Part shown: piece by piece, positions 12,929-21,998 of the stretch | Numbering within the stretch: position 1 is the stretch's first letter | How the letters are laid out: the number at the start of each line of letters is the position of its first letter | DNA from: a virus | Virus record (IMG/VR): IMGVR_UViG_3300006752_000106 | Span: 1 to 33,631 of that record | Strand: one strand, 5' to 3' | DNA length: 33,631 nt | Translations under genes and position numbers: made by a program | Notes under the pieces: model-generated | Told to the model about the DNA's origin: nothing | What the model saw: only the letters and a program-made list of their open reading frames with translations | The model's database searches: none

Positions 12929-15900
12929 TTACCTAGTACGAGGATTGAATATACTGTCACTAACTCTGTGGTAAAGGTTAGTAAAAGACAGACCAGCAAC
13001 TTCAGATATATCTTTCTGAACTGCTTTTAAAGCCTCTGGACTAATGTCTTCCATACCTTTGATTCTTCTTATTGACTGAAGTCTTCCGCTTGGGTATCTT
13101 GTTACATTGACTTGATCGTCTTGATTTCCACCAAGAATAGCTATACCGTTACTAGTAGAATCAACAAAGAAACCTACATGGTTGATACCATTTCGAGGGT
13201 TTTCAATAATAACTAGATCGCCAGGTTTTGCCTCCTTTAACTCTACTCCTTTACCGATGTTTTTATACTGCTTAGCCCTAAGAACATCATACCTGTCTCT
13301 ACCTCCGGGTTGATTGCCATCAGGAGCGTTAAAACCTAAGTTAGTTAGCACATGAGCAACAAAGGCAGCACACCAAGCATTCTTGTCTTTTGTTACTTCA
13401 CTGAAGGGGTCAATTCTTCCCTTAAAAAATTGATTGGTAAGACCAGCAATAGCTTTTTGATGCTCAGGGTTGTTTTCATCTAAGCCTACTAAGCCTCCTA
13501 CTTTGTATATAAATTCAATGGGGTTTCTGCTAGAAAACTCAATAGCTTTATCGACTTTTTCTTTATACTCAGTCGCTTCAGCAGGTGATCCGGCAACAAA
13601 ATTACCTACAGCGCTACCTAAACTTCTTAGCCAATTTACGGAAGGCACTGAAGACTCTACCAAAGAAAGTGTTTCTTTATTTAAGCCTTGGTTTGACTTG
13701 TTTCTTTCTTCAAGCCTAGCCTGAGCATCAGCAATCCTTTGCTCTGAAGGTGTCAACTGATTTGCTTCAGCCATACCTTGCTCTGTAGGTCTACGAGGAA
13801 TAACACCACTTTGCATAAGTTTCTCAGCTACTGACTGAGCCTCTTCGTCTGACCCTAGGTTTAAGGCAGACCTAATTGAAGATATAGCACCACCTAGCAT
13901 GTTGCCTTGAGTAACCTTAGCTCCTGCTTCAGGACGTAAGAACGGACGACCCTGTGAGTCTAGGCCAGGACCAGAGGAAGGTTCAACTACCGTTTCAGTC
14001 CCTTCTTTAAACCCTTCATGTTTTTGAATAGCGTCTAACATAGTAACCCTTTGGTCATCGTTAAGGTCACTAAGTTTTGTACTATCAGAAACCCCTAAAG
14101 CATCTGTAATTCTTTTAATGTAAAGAGCTGTGTCGTTCTCTTTAGGAGGAGCGTACCTAGTAATAGCTTCAGAGATTGTTTTACCTCTGTAGTTTTTACC
14201 TTCGAACAGAAGAGATCGCATGGCCTCCCTTCCTTCTTCGTAGGTCTTAAACACAGCATACCTTCCGTCATCACCGACAGCACCTTTAGACGTTGCAAAG
14301 TCTCCTGCTTCTAAGTTACCTGGGTTGTTATTTCTCCAGCTACGAAGACCTTCACGTTTGACTACAGTTCCGTCAGCCTTAGTCACAGTAGTAAACCCAT
14401 CCCCACCTTCATTAACTGAGGATATACCTGAAGTAGCTCCAGCAGGTTGTACTATAGCAGGAGGAGGTGCTTGATCCATAGTCTGTCCTTGGTTCGTAGG
14501 CGCAGTACCAGCCACTGTTGCAGCAACTCTTCTAGCTTCTGCTGCTGGATCACTAAATTCTTGAGCAAGAGGAGGTAACTCACCACCAGCGTTTAAAGAA
14601 AGGTAGAACTGTCGAAGGGCTGCTGTAGCTCTCCTGTTTCTTTGGGCATCCTCAATTCTTATAAGGTTTCCGTTAGACACTACCTTACTTGCGTCCCCTG
14701 GACCTTGGCTAGGGCTTCTTGCTGTGGTAAACCTAACAAAATTATTCTCAGCACCTTTAGCTAAGTCACCTCCGTATGCGTATTCAACACCTACCTGAAA
14801 AGACTTCATATCCTCAGGGGTCTGACTGTTAATAAACTCAGGAGTTAACTCGTACTTACCTGTCTCTGGGTTAAACTTAGCTGTGGAAATACCATCTGCT
14901 GTTGCGTCACCTACTAAACTCTTTTCTATAGAACTAAGCTGCACCTTCCTTCTGCCAAGTTCAGTAGTCAAACCTACACTTAGGGAGGCTCTAAGTAACG
15001 CTGCTTGCTCTGGGTCCACCTTATCTAGGGAATCTAGGTTTTTAAAGATATTCCTATTTAAGAGTTTACCTAAGTCATCAATCGTTCGTAGTCTATTTTG
15101 CTGAGGTGCAGTAAGTCCTTGAGCTACACTGTATATAGAAGTAGCAAAAGCCGTTACATCTTCTTGGGAGTTAAAGCTATAGCCGGGAAAAGATGCTTTC
15201 TTGGCGTTACCTTTAGTATAACTTACTAACTGATCCGGGGTCATCTTCTTAATTGCATCTGAAAGCTCAGGAGGTACAATCGTTTCAGGAGGCGGAATAC
15301 TCCCTGGAGGTGCTTTTGCTATAGCACTAGCAGTTACACTGTTTAAATTACCCAGTTCAAAATTACTTAGTGGACGTTTACCTAAGGATGTGTTACCTTT
15401 TACCAAGGCATTCATATCGTTAATACCCATAAACTTCATCAACAGAAATGGGTCTTTAGCTGAAAGCAAAGTAAAGTTTAAGAACATATTCTTTTTATCG
15501 TCTTCAGACATATCAGGATTTTGTGCAATTTGCTGCAACAGTAACTGACCCTGTTCTCCTGCATCTAGTAATTGCACTATAGTTTCGATAGAACCTTTTA
15601 GATTATTTCTAGTAGCGACCTCTTGCGTCCTAACTTCAGGACTAACACCTGAAGGAATCTGCATTTTAGGTGTAGCTAGTAACGCTTGATAGTTAGATAG
15701 TACTATTCTGGCGTCTTGTTCTGTAGCTTTTCCTGTGTTAACCAGTGCGGTTAGTCGGCTATAGGCAGTATCCCTAAAATGTTGAATAATATCTTGTTGG
15801 ATTTGTTGTCCACCCTTAGGTGCCATGTATTCTACTGCATTTTCTGTATCAGTTCGTTTTAAATCTTCAGATAGTCTAATAGAAGTTTGTTGCTCATTGA

Positions 15901-16417
15901 AGGCTTGATCGAAGGCTTCCTCTTGGTCCATACCACCAGCAATCAAAGGAGCAGCGGCAGCTTGTATTTCTGGAGTTTGAATTTGGGCTGCTTTAAACTT
16001 TGCTACTGGGTCAACACCAAAATATGTATCAGAAGGTAGACCTGTTGTCTGCTCAAAATAGGTTAACATATCTTCATCTATTGGCTGACCTGCTGAACCA
16101 AAGTTTTGGACAATTCTGTTCATGTCCATTTTAAAACGGCCTTCTCCAAACTGCTCTTTATTTCGGAGAGCTATCTGAACCTCTTCTGAGAAACGAGCCA
16201 AGTTAGGGTCAGGTCTACCGCTTCTAGTTCCTCCGTATCTATTCCTATACCTTTGGTCCTGAGCGTACAGAGCCACACCCTGACTAGCTAGGTTAAAACC
16301 AGCAGTAACTGCATCAGCCGCTGAGGTTCTAACAGGAGCTACAGGGCTTTCTACCGCACTTCCACCTGCTGCTGTTAAACCTAAGCCTGTACCTGTTTTA
16401 TAGAAAGGGCCGGTCAT
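12929..16417 (-). CDS. Internal virion/ejection protein with two peptidoglycan hydrolase domains, 1162 aa
   Basis: The N-terminal 650 residues are Ala/Gln-rich and helical, like ejected core proteins of T7-like phages. At about 685-810 lies a lysozyme/transglycosylase-like domain: RSWRNNNPGNLE, then YAVFKTYEEGREAMRSLL, and YAPPKENDT. At about 1005-1115 lies a CHAP/NlpC-like amidase domain of the TIGR02594 type: AWCAAFVAHVL with Cys at about 1018, PGDLVIIE, and INHVGFF with His at about 1080, then ILGGNQDDQVNVTRYP. It could open the cell wall during DNA injection. No separate endolysin is visible, so it may also serve lysis. It starts on TAATG with the 1524-aa gene. Confidence 0.85.
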   Translation of the reverse strand: MTGPFYKTGTGLGLTAAGGSAVESPVAPVRTSAADAVTAGFNLASQGVALYAQDQRYRNRYGGTRSGRPDPNLARFSEEVQIALRNKEQFGEGRFKMDMNRIVQNFGSAGQPIDEDMLTYFEQTTGLPSDTYFGVDPVAKFKAAQIQTPEIQAAAAPLIAGGMDQEEAFDQAFNEQQTSIRLSEDLKRTDTENAVEYMAPKGGQQIQQDIIQHFRDTAYSRLTALVNTGKATEQDARIVLSNYQALLATPKMQIPSGVSPEVRTQEVATRNNLKGSIETIVQLLDAGEQGQLLLQQIAQNPDMSEDDKKNMFLNFTLLSAKDPFLLMKFMGINDMNALVKGNTSLGKRPLSNFELGNLNSVTASAIAKAPPGSIPPPETIVPPELSDAIKKMTPDQLVSYTKGNAKKASFPGYSFNSQEDVTAFATSIYSVAQGLTAPQQNRLRTIDDLGKLLNRNIFKNLDSLDKVDPEQAALLRASLSVGLTTELGRRKVQLSSIEKSLVGDATADGISTAKFNPETGKYELTPEFINSQTPEDMKSFQVGVEYAYGGDLAKGAENNFVRFTTARSPSQGPGDASKVVSNGNLIRIEDAQRNRRATAALRQFYLSLNAGGELPPLAQEFSDPAAEARRVAATVAGTAPTNQGQTMDQAPPPAIVQPAGATSGISSVNEGGDGFTTVTKADGTVVKREGLRSWRNNNPGNLEAGDFATSKGAVGDDGRYAVFKTYEEGREAMRSLLFEGKNYRGKTISEAITRYAPPKENDTALYIKRITDALGVSDSTKLSDLNDDQRVTMLDAIQKHEGFKEGTETVVEPSSGPGLDSQGRPFLRPEAGAKVTQGNMLGGAISSIRSALNLGSDEEAQSVAEKLMQSGVIPRRPTEQGMAEANQLTPSEQRIADAQARLEERNKSNQGLNKETLSLVESSVPSVNWLRSLGSAVGNFVAGSPAEATEYKEKVDKAIEFSSRNPIEFIYKVGGLVGLDENNPEHQKAIAGLTNQFFKGRIDPFSEVTKDKNAWCAAFVAHVLTNLGFNAPDGNQPGGRDRYDVLRAKQYKNIGKGVELKEAKPGDLVIIENPRNGINHVGFFVDSTSNGIAILGGNQDDQVNVTRYPSGRLQSIRRIKGMEDISPEALKAVQKDISEVAGLSFTNLYHRVSDSIFNPRTR

Positions 16418-19400
16418 TAGTTATTCTCCTCAGGGTTCTTAGTAAGTTTTCTGAACGATCTGGTAGCGTAAGTATTGTCAGAGTTTTTAAACAAATGAAT
16501 ATACATTTTCTGATAGTCTTTCTGGAATGGTGATAAAGCTGATCTCCTAAGACTAACCATCTCCTTGAAACTAAAACCTGACGTAGCAATTTTAGCACTT
16601 ATTTCGCTAATCATTTTTCTTCCTCTTTCTTCGTCACCTTCTGAGATATAACGAAGGGCTGTGTCAGCTTCTTGACTAATTTGTTTTCTAAACTTATTAA
16701 AAGATTTTTTGTCGTTGTAGATCTGACCTTTTCTTTGATAAATTTCTTGAACAGATCCAGGCGTAAAACCAGCAAGAGCCATTAGGGCCTGACCTATGCT
16801 CATTTCATCCCCTACAGAAACACCACTCTTACTGCGGTACATACCGTTATTGATAATACCTAGAAATTTAGCTGGGTTGTTAAGACCTGATGGTTGACGA
16901 ATTACTTTAATTAAATCCTCAGTCATTAAAGCTGTTCTGCCGTGAGCTAGGTCAGCAAGAGCATCAAAGACAGCGCCACCAATATTAGTTACAATCTCAC
17001 CAGACGGACCACCTATTGCTCCAATAGTTTCTTCTTCGAATATCTTTTCATAAGTATCTAAGAAAGCACCTATAGGGGCCAATCTTGTACCTAAACCTAC
17101 CCAACCGTCCTGCCCTCCTAAGGCGTGGGAGATACCATCAAAGAACCCATACTTAAGACCAACGTACTTTGATCCTCCGGGTTCAAAACCTAGTTTCTCA
17201 CCTACATAGTCAGCAGCATTACCAGCACCAAAACCAGTTAAACCGTACATTGGTCCCAACATAAGGAATAACCTAGCTCTTTCCATTTTAGTTAGACCCC
17301 TACCTACAAAAACTGCTTCCATAGACCTAAAGCTGTAGGAAAGCCACTGAGTAGGAACCTTCATAAGACTAGATTGAACCATAGCTCTGTCTGCTGTAGT
17401 CATGTTAAACGTAAGGGTTTGTTCTCTGCTGGTTATGAACTGCCTACCAAAGTCAGACGAAGCAGATATGTTAGGGTATTTAGCTTTAAACTCTAGGAAG
17501 GCTGTATTAATAGCTGTAAGACGAGACAAACGCTCACCTGCATTAAAAGGATAAAGACCTACGTCTAAACCTTTAGATACCGCATCTGTAACTCTTTGTG
17601 CTTTAGCTGAAAAGGAGTTGTACTTATTGCTGTTACCTCTCCATCCTGAGATATTCCAAGAAATACCTGTACCAGCTTCAATAGCATCACCTGCAACTAT
17701 GTGCCTACCTGAAGTTCTAATGTACTCTAGCAGTTCTTCAGCAGTTTCTTCTGTAAGACTGTGGTGTTTAGCTAGTCTTTTAACACCTTCTTTGTAAGCC
17801 TCAGGAGTTTTAGCTGCACCTAATAGACCCCTTTGAGCAAAGACCATAGCTGCTGCATTAAGACCATGTTTAGGGGATATAGCCATGATTGATGTGGCGT
17901 GTAACCCTTGCATAACAAACTGAGAAATGGCCATAAGACCAAAAGAACTTTGGAAGCCAATTCTAAGGAGTGTGTTTGTAGGGTCATTAGCTAGGAAATT
18001 AAGTTTCTTTCCTTTGCCTATACCAAAGGGTATCTTACCATCAAAGATATACTCAGCGGTTTTAGTACCAAGTTGCTCCATAAACCTAGATGGCTCATCC
18101 TGCATGTTTAGCCTACGAAGAGTAATGTTTCTAAGCTCTCTCATACGGACAGCGAACTCATCTGTACCAGTTACTTCAGCGTTTCTAAAGAGAGTTTCGT
18201 AGTCAGACTCACTTACACCACCAGCCTTCTTAAACCATTCTGACCTTTTGACTCCATCTTTAGGTAAAGCAGCTTTAACCCAACCAACCATAGCATTTTG
18301 TGTGTAAGCCTTGTTTGTGTAGGTAAATACTGAGTTACCAAACTGAGCAAAAGTAGAAGACACAGGATCAATGTTATAGGTTTTACCTCCACCAAAGTCC
18401 ATAAGAACTTTGTCTTGTCTTCTCATGTCATTTTGAATGTAGTCTTCTGCTGAAGTATTAGCCCAAAGGTCTGCGTTATCTAAGTCACCTCCTACTATCT
18501 CACCATTTCTAGCCCGGTAAGCTACGTCACCTTCAATCTGGTCGCCTCTATTTTTTACCCACCCTTGTTCGTAGGCTAATTCATCAAACTGTACCTTAGA
18601 CTGAATGTCAGGGTTCCAGTCGTTGTTATTTTTAATTATATCGTCTATGTCAGAAGAACCCTCGTTGATTGCTTTTACAACAACCCTCATTTGATCCTTA
18701 GCTACTTTAGCATCTGCTTCAGAAAAGGTTGACAAAAGGGCTTTAACTCTTTTACCCTGCCCTCCGATTACTAAGAAGTATTTAGCGTTAGGGTTTATTC
18801 TTCTACCACCTGGGTTGTACCCCATAACATCAGTAGGGTCGATAAGACGAGCATTAGTAGGATTAACCACAAAGCTCTGTCCTGTAGGTAGTGCTTGATC
18901 TAATTTCCAAACTGGAATGTCGTCAGCTAAATCTCCAAAAACAATTTCATCACTAGGTCTGCCATAGACTCTTCCTTCGACATCAAGAACAATGTCTGAG
19001 TCCTTCAGTTCAGCTTTTGTAATTCTCTTAGCTGGAGTGAACACACCTGGGGCAACCTCAACAGCCCTATTGTATCCTTTGGATAGGAACCTTTGAAGGA
19101 CATTAGTCGTTTCAATTAAATAGGCAGTCTCTTCGACGGTAGCTAGATCGTGATAAGCATCTAATTCTTTTTGAGTAGCTTCAGCACCGTCAGGGTGTAG
19201 CTTTCTGTACTCATCAAAAAACTCCTCATCAGTGTACCTTGTGCGTACATGAGCATGTTCCCCATCTCTTAGCTTTGCATACACAGCGTTAAGAGTAAAC
19301 TTACCTTTAGAGTCGAGAGCCTTAATTGATTTTTCGTAAGGTCTAACAATGTCCCTAACAACGGCTCTACCACCTTGACCTAATTGAGCCAAAGTAGTTA

Positions 19401-20991
19401 GAAATCTGTTGTCTCTAAGTGCAGCACCAGCCATAACTCTATTGTTAAAGAGTTTACCTACAGTTCTTCTGGCTAGGTCGTTCTTTAAGTTTAGCTCTAC
19501 GCCAAGTTTATCTTGAAGACCTAAGGTGCTTACACGCTCTGTTACTTCAATGACATAACCTTTAGAGGCGTCAGCGGGGTCTAGTTGAACAACCTTAGCT
19601 GTAGGCCCAAGTTTCTCAGCCGCACGTTTAACAGAGGGTGGTACTTTATACTCAATTTTAGAGGCACCTTCTTTACCTGTACCTGTACCTGTCGTCTCCC
19701 CATAGGTTGATAGCTCATCTTTAGCTTTAACTGTTGTTCCGTCTGCTAGTTTAGCTACAGTACGTTCACCTTCTTTTACAGCTTTAGTCTGTATAGGAAG
19801 ATAAGCATCACCTGTTTTAGCTTTACCTAGTCGTACAGAAACAAGCCAGTTACCTAAGCCTTCATTGATTATCCTAGCGTCACTTCTAATTACATTGGTT
19901 GTGTTATCACGGATATCTTGAATAATTTTACCTGCTGCTTCTGCAATTTTTTCTTTAGTTACAGAACGTCCAAAGGCACCCTTACGATCTAACTGGTCAA
20001 TCTCTTTAGCAAGAGCAGTCTCAGTTAATTTTTGTGCAAAACTAGAATTGTTAGCTCTAACAGGTTCAGAACCACTTAAATCTTGTGTAGCATCACCTCT
20101 GCCAACAACTGTTTCGGGGTCTGGTCCTTTTTCAAGGATTGTTTCAGCAGCTTCTTCTCCAGCTTTTTCCCCTTTAAGCGTTGTTACCCTACCGACTGTA
20201 GTCTTTGAACCAATAATAGAAGTTAATTGAAGACCTTTACCAGCTACTTTAACACCGGCTGCTACAGTACTAATGGCAGGTAAGTCTATAAGAGAAAAAG
20301 CTTTTTTAAAACCTGAGTTTGGGTCAAAACCTAAATTACCTACTTCTTCCTTAAGGGCTTCAAGCGCACTAATACTGCCACTTCTAAAGACCCCTTCTTC
20401 TTTTCTTTCCTCTAGGTAGCCCTTAAACCAAGGTAAAAAGTCTTTTGGATCACCTAAACTTCTTGACATGATCTCAGTAGTAGACCTAGTGTCTCTCTCA
20501 GTAAACGCTTCAATAGGGTTAACTACCGCCCTAACAAGTTCTCTGTCTAGGAAATTAAGCATATTCCCTACGGTGCTGTTTTCTTCTTCTGCTTCTGTAA
20601 TTGCAGCTTCGACTTCTTCCAATGCCCTTTGAATGTTAACAGCTAAATTTGATTCAGCAGAGCTAACAGCAGGGTTATTAACTAAAGCAGCTTGTTCTAA
20701 AACAACGTCAGGGTTTTCTTCAAAGGCTCTTTGCTTTTCACTTAGTTCTATGGCTTTAGCTTGAACTTCATCTAGGGTTAGTCTATCTGCTTCAGCAGAG
20801 CTTAGTACTTCTCTGAGAGCATCCTGAGAGTAAGGAGCTAAACTAGCCTTAGCTTCTTCAGAAGTTTCTAAAGGCTCCCCCGTAGCAACAAGAATGTCCA
20901 TTGATCTTTCAGGCGTTAAAGGAATAGGCTCTGAACTAGTCGCGCCTATTTCTTCAAAGACCATTTCTTCTTCATTACCAATCTCAGGCAT
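16417..20991 (-). CDS. Giant internal virion (ejection) protein, T7 gp16-like by position, 1524 aa
   Basis: The largest gene in the window. The N-terminal third is acidic and helical (EEVEAAITEAEEEN and similar). Around 1010-1040 (FGLMAISQFVMQGLHATSIMAI) and 1235-1265 (RLFLMLGPMYGLTGFGAGNAAD) are hydrophobic stretches that could insert in the membrane or line an ejection channel. Length and place between the gp14-like gene and the other core protein match T7 gp16 (1318 aa), but I see no lysozyme motif here; that activity appears to sit in the downstream protein instead. Assignment is by order, size and composition. Confidence 0.8.
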   Translation of the reverse strand: MPEIGNEEEMVFEEIGATSSEPIPLTPERSMDILVATGEPLETSEEAKASLAPYSQDALREVLSSAEADRLTLDEVQAKAIELSEKQRAFEENPDVVLEQAALVNNPAVSSAESNLAVNIQRALEEVEAAITEAEEENSTVGNMLNFLDRELVRAVVNPIEAFTERDTRSTTEIMSRSLGDPKDFLPWFKGYLEERKEEGVFRSGSISALEALKEEVGNLGFDPNSGFKKAFSLIDLPAISTVAAGVKVAGKGLQLTSIIGSKTTVGRVTTLKGEKAGEEAAETILEKGPDPETVVGRGDATQDLSGSEPVRANNSSFAQKLTETALAKEIDQLDRKGAFGRSVTKEKIAEAAGKIIQDIRDNTTNVIRSDARIINEGLGNWLVSVRLGKAKTGDAYLPIQTKAVKEGERTVAKLADGTTVKAKDELSTYGETTGTGTGKEGASKIEYKVPPSVKRAAEKLGPTAKVVQLDPADASKGYVIEVTERVSTLGLQDKLGVELNLKNDLARRTVGKLFNNRVMAGAALRDNRFLTTLAQLGQGGRAVVRDIVRPYEKSIKALDSKGKFTLNAVYAKLRDGEHAHVRTRYTDEEFFDEYRKLHPDGAEATQKELDAYHDLATVEETAYLIETTNVLQRFLSKGYNRAVEVAPGVFTPAKRITKAELKDSDIVLDVEGRVYGRPSDEIVFGDLADDIPVWKLDQALPTGQSFVVNPTNARLIDPTDVMGYNPGGRRINPNAKYFLVIGGQGKRVKALLSTFSEADAKVAKDQMRVVVKAINEGSSDIDDIIKNNNDWNPDIQSKVQFDELAYEQGWVKNRGDQIEGDVAYRARNGEIVGGDLDNADLWANTSAEDYIQNDMRRQDKVLMDFGGGKTYNIDPVSSTFAQFGNSVFTYTNKAYTQNAMVGWVKAALPKDGVKRSEWFKKAGGVSESDYETLFRNAEVTGTDEFAVRMRELRNITLRRLNMQDEPSRFMEQLGTKTAEYIFDGKIPFGIGKGKKLNFLANDPTNTLLRIGFQSSFGLMAISQFVMQGLHATSIMAISPKHGLNAAAMVFAQRGLLGAAKTPEAYKEGVKRLAKHHSLTEETAEELLEYIRTSGRHIVAGDAIEAGTGISWNISGWRGNSNKYNSFSAKAQRVTDAVSKGLDVGLYPFNAGERLSRLTAINTAFLEFKAKYPNISASSDFGRQFITSREQTLTFNMTTADRAMVQSSLMKVPTQWLSYSFRSMEAVFVGRGLTKMERARLFLMLGPMYGLTGFGAGNAADYVGEKLGFEPGGSKYVGLKYGFFDGISHALGGQDGWVGLGTRLAPIGAFLDTYEKIFEEETIGAIGGPSGEIVTNIGGAVFDALADLAHGRTALMTEDLIKVIRQPSGLNNPAKFLGIINNGMYRSKSGVSVGDEMSIGQALMALAGFTPGSVQEIYQRKGQIYNDKKSFNKFRKQISQEADTALRYISEGDEERGRKMISEISAKIATSGFSFKEMVSLRRSALSPFQKDYQKMYIHLFKNSDNTYATRSFRKLTKNPEENN

Positions 20992-21019
20992 ACGTTATTC
21001 CTTAAAGCTAGACTTAGAA

Positions 21020-21535
21020 TTAAATTCCTTCAGGATACCCTGCTGAATAAAGAGATGCGTAGTTTTGATTAGCGATACTAGGTATGGTAGCTTGATTAGG
21101 TTGACGACCCATTTGCATACCTAAGGATGCACCCTGCATACCTAAGCCAGCAAACGCCTGACCCATCCTAGCTAGACCCATAGCATTTGCAGCTTTCTGC
21201 TGGAACATACTAATGTTTCTACTCAAGCCTGACATCTCAGTAGAGAACCCAAGGCCAGCCCCAAGACTAGACTGTAGTGCTGATTGTCCACCTCTAAACC
21301 CTGAAGTCTCTAAGCCACCTAGACCAGCCGCAGCAGCCCTAGCTTGTGACGAAGCAATCTGTTGTTGGCGTACTGCTCTAATCTGTTGTCTTCTAGCCTG
21401 AAGTGACTGCTGGCGTTGCTGCGCTCTTCTAGCTTTCTTTTGTTGCTTAGCTGCTTTTTGCTGCTGTAAGACACTAAAGCCAGTACCTATCCCTGCTACG
21501 GCTAAACCTATAACAGCTAGTGTTGTACCTGCCAT
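21020..21535 (-). CDS. Internal virion protein, gp14-like, 171 aa
   Basis: ATG 21535 is preferred (AAGGAG upstream, start MAGTTLAVIGL) over ATG 21565, which would overlap the acetyltransferase. One N-terminal hydrophobic helix (LAVIGLAVAGIGTGFSVL) is followed by a Gln/Arg/Ala-rich coiled coil (about 20-75) and then a Gly/Met-rich tail (GLGMQGASLGMQMGRQ). This layout matches gp14-type core proteins that are ejected and form the outer-membrane part of the injection channel. Position between tail tube B and the giant ejection proteins agrees. Confidence 0.8.
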   Translation of the reverse strand: MAGTTLAVIGLAVAGIGTGFSVLQQQKAAKQQKKARRAQQRQQSLQARRQQIRAVRQQQIASSQARAAAAGLGGLETSGFRGGQSALQSSLGAGLGFSTEMSGLSRNISMFQQKAANAMGLARMGQAFAGLGMQGASLGMQMGRQPNQATIPSIANQNYASLYSAGYPEGI

Positions 21536-21536
21536 A

Positions 21537-21998
21537 TTAAATCTCCTTAATGTAACTAGTCTCACTTAAAGAGTAACCTAGTCTTTCGTAAAGTTTACCT
21601 AGTCCTTGAACTTTAGTTAAATCACTCATACATATTTTAGTAACGCCTTTAGATTTAGCCCAAGATTCGTAGGCTCTAACTAGCTTAATAGCACCTCTAC
21701 CGTCTCTAGCTGACTTACGAACGAACCAAGCTAACTCAACAGCAAAAGGTTCAGTCATCATCCAAGGAGCTATACACACACCTACGATAGACCCTTGAAT
21801 TTCTCCCTTGTTTTCTAATACAAGAACAAGATAGTCTTCGTTACCTATTGCACCTGTCAGTCTTTCTTCAACTACATCTTTCTCGAAGGGTTTGAAATGA
21901 TCTGGGCCTTCCTTAGAAAACTCAAAGGCTAACATTAGAAGCTCAAAGATATCCTCATACGTAGCTTCTCTTACTTTAGAACCTTCTGTTGGTGGCAC
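21537..21998 (-). CDS. GNAT-family N-acetyltransferase, 153 aa
   Basis: Transfers an acetyl group from acetyl-CoA to an unknown substrate. The GNAT fold is visible: N-terminal VREATYEDIFEL, central strands VLVLENKGEIQGSIVGVCIAP, then motif A WFVRKSARDGRGAIKLVRAYESWAKSKGV with the acetyl-CoA loop R-x-G-R-G-A, and a closing YERLGY. It starts with GTG 21998 (TGGAG upstream), overlapping the end of tail tube B by 23 nt, and ends 1 nt before the gp14-like gene. Being locked inside the virion operon, it is made late and may modify virion or host proteins; that is inference. Confidence 0.85.
   Translation of the reverse strand: MPPTEGSKVREATYEDIFELLMLAFEFSKEGPDHFKPFEKDVVEERLTGAIGNEDYLVLVLENKGEIQGSIVGVCIAPWMMTEPFAVELAWFVRKSARDGRGAIKLVRAYESWAKSKGVTKICMSDLTKVQGLGKLYERLGYSLSETSYIKEI

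Noticed and set aside
18728-18750. TTGACAAAAGGG as a promoter
   Set aside because: It is on the + strand inside the large ejection protein gene (transcribed leftward) with no rightward gene after it.
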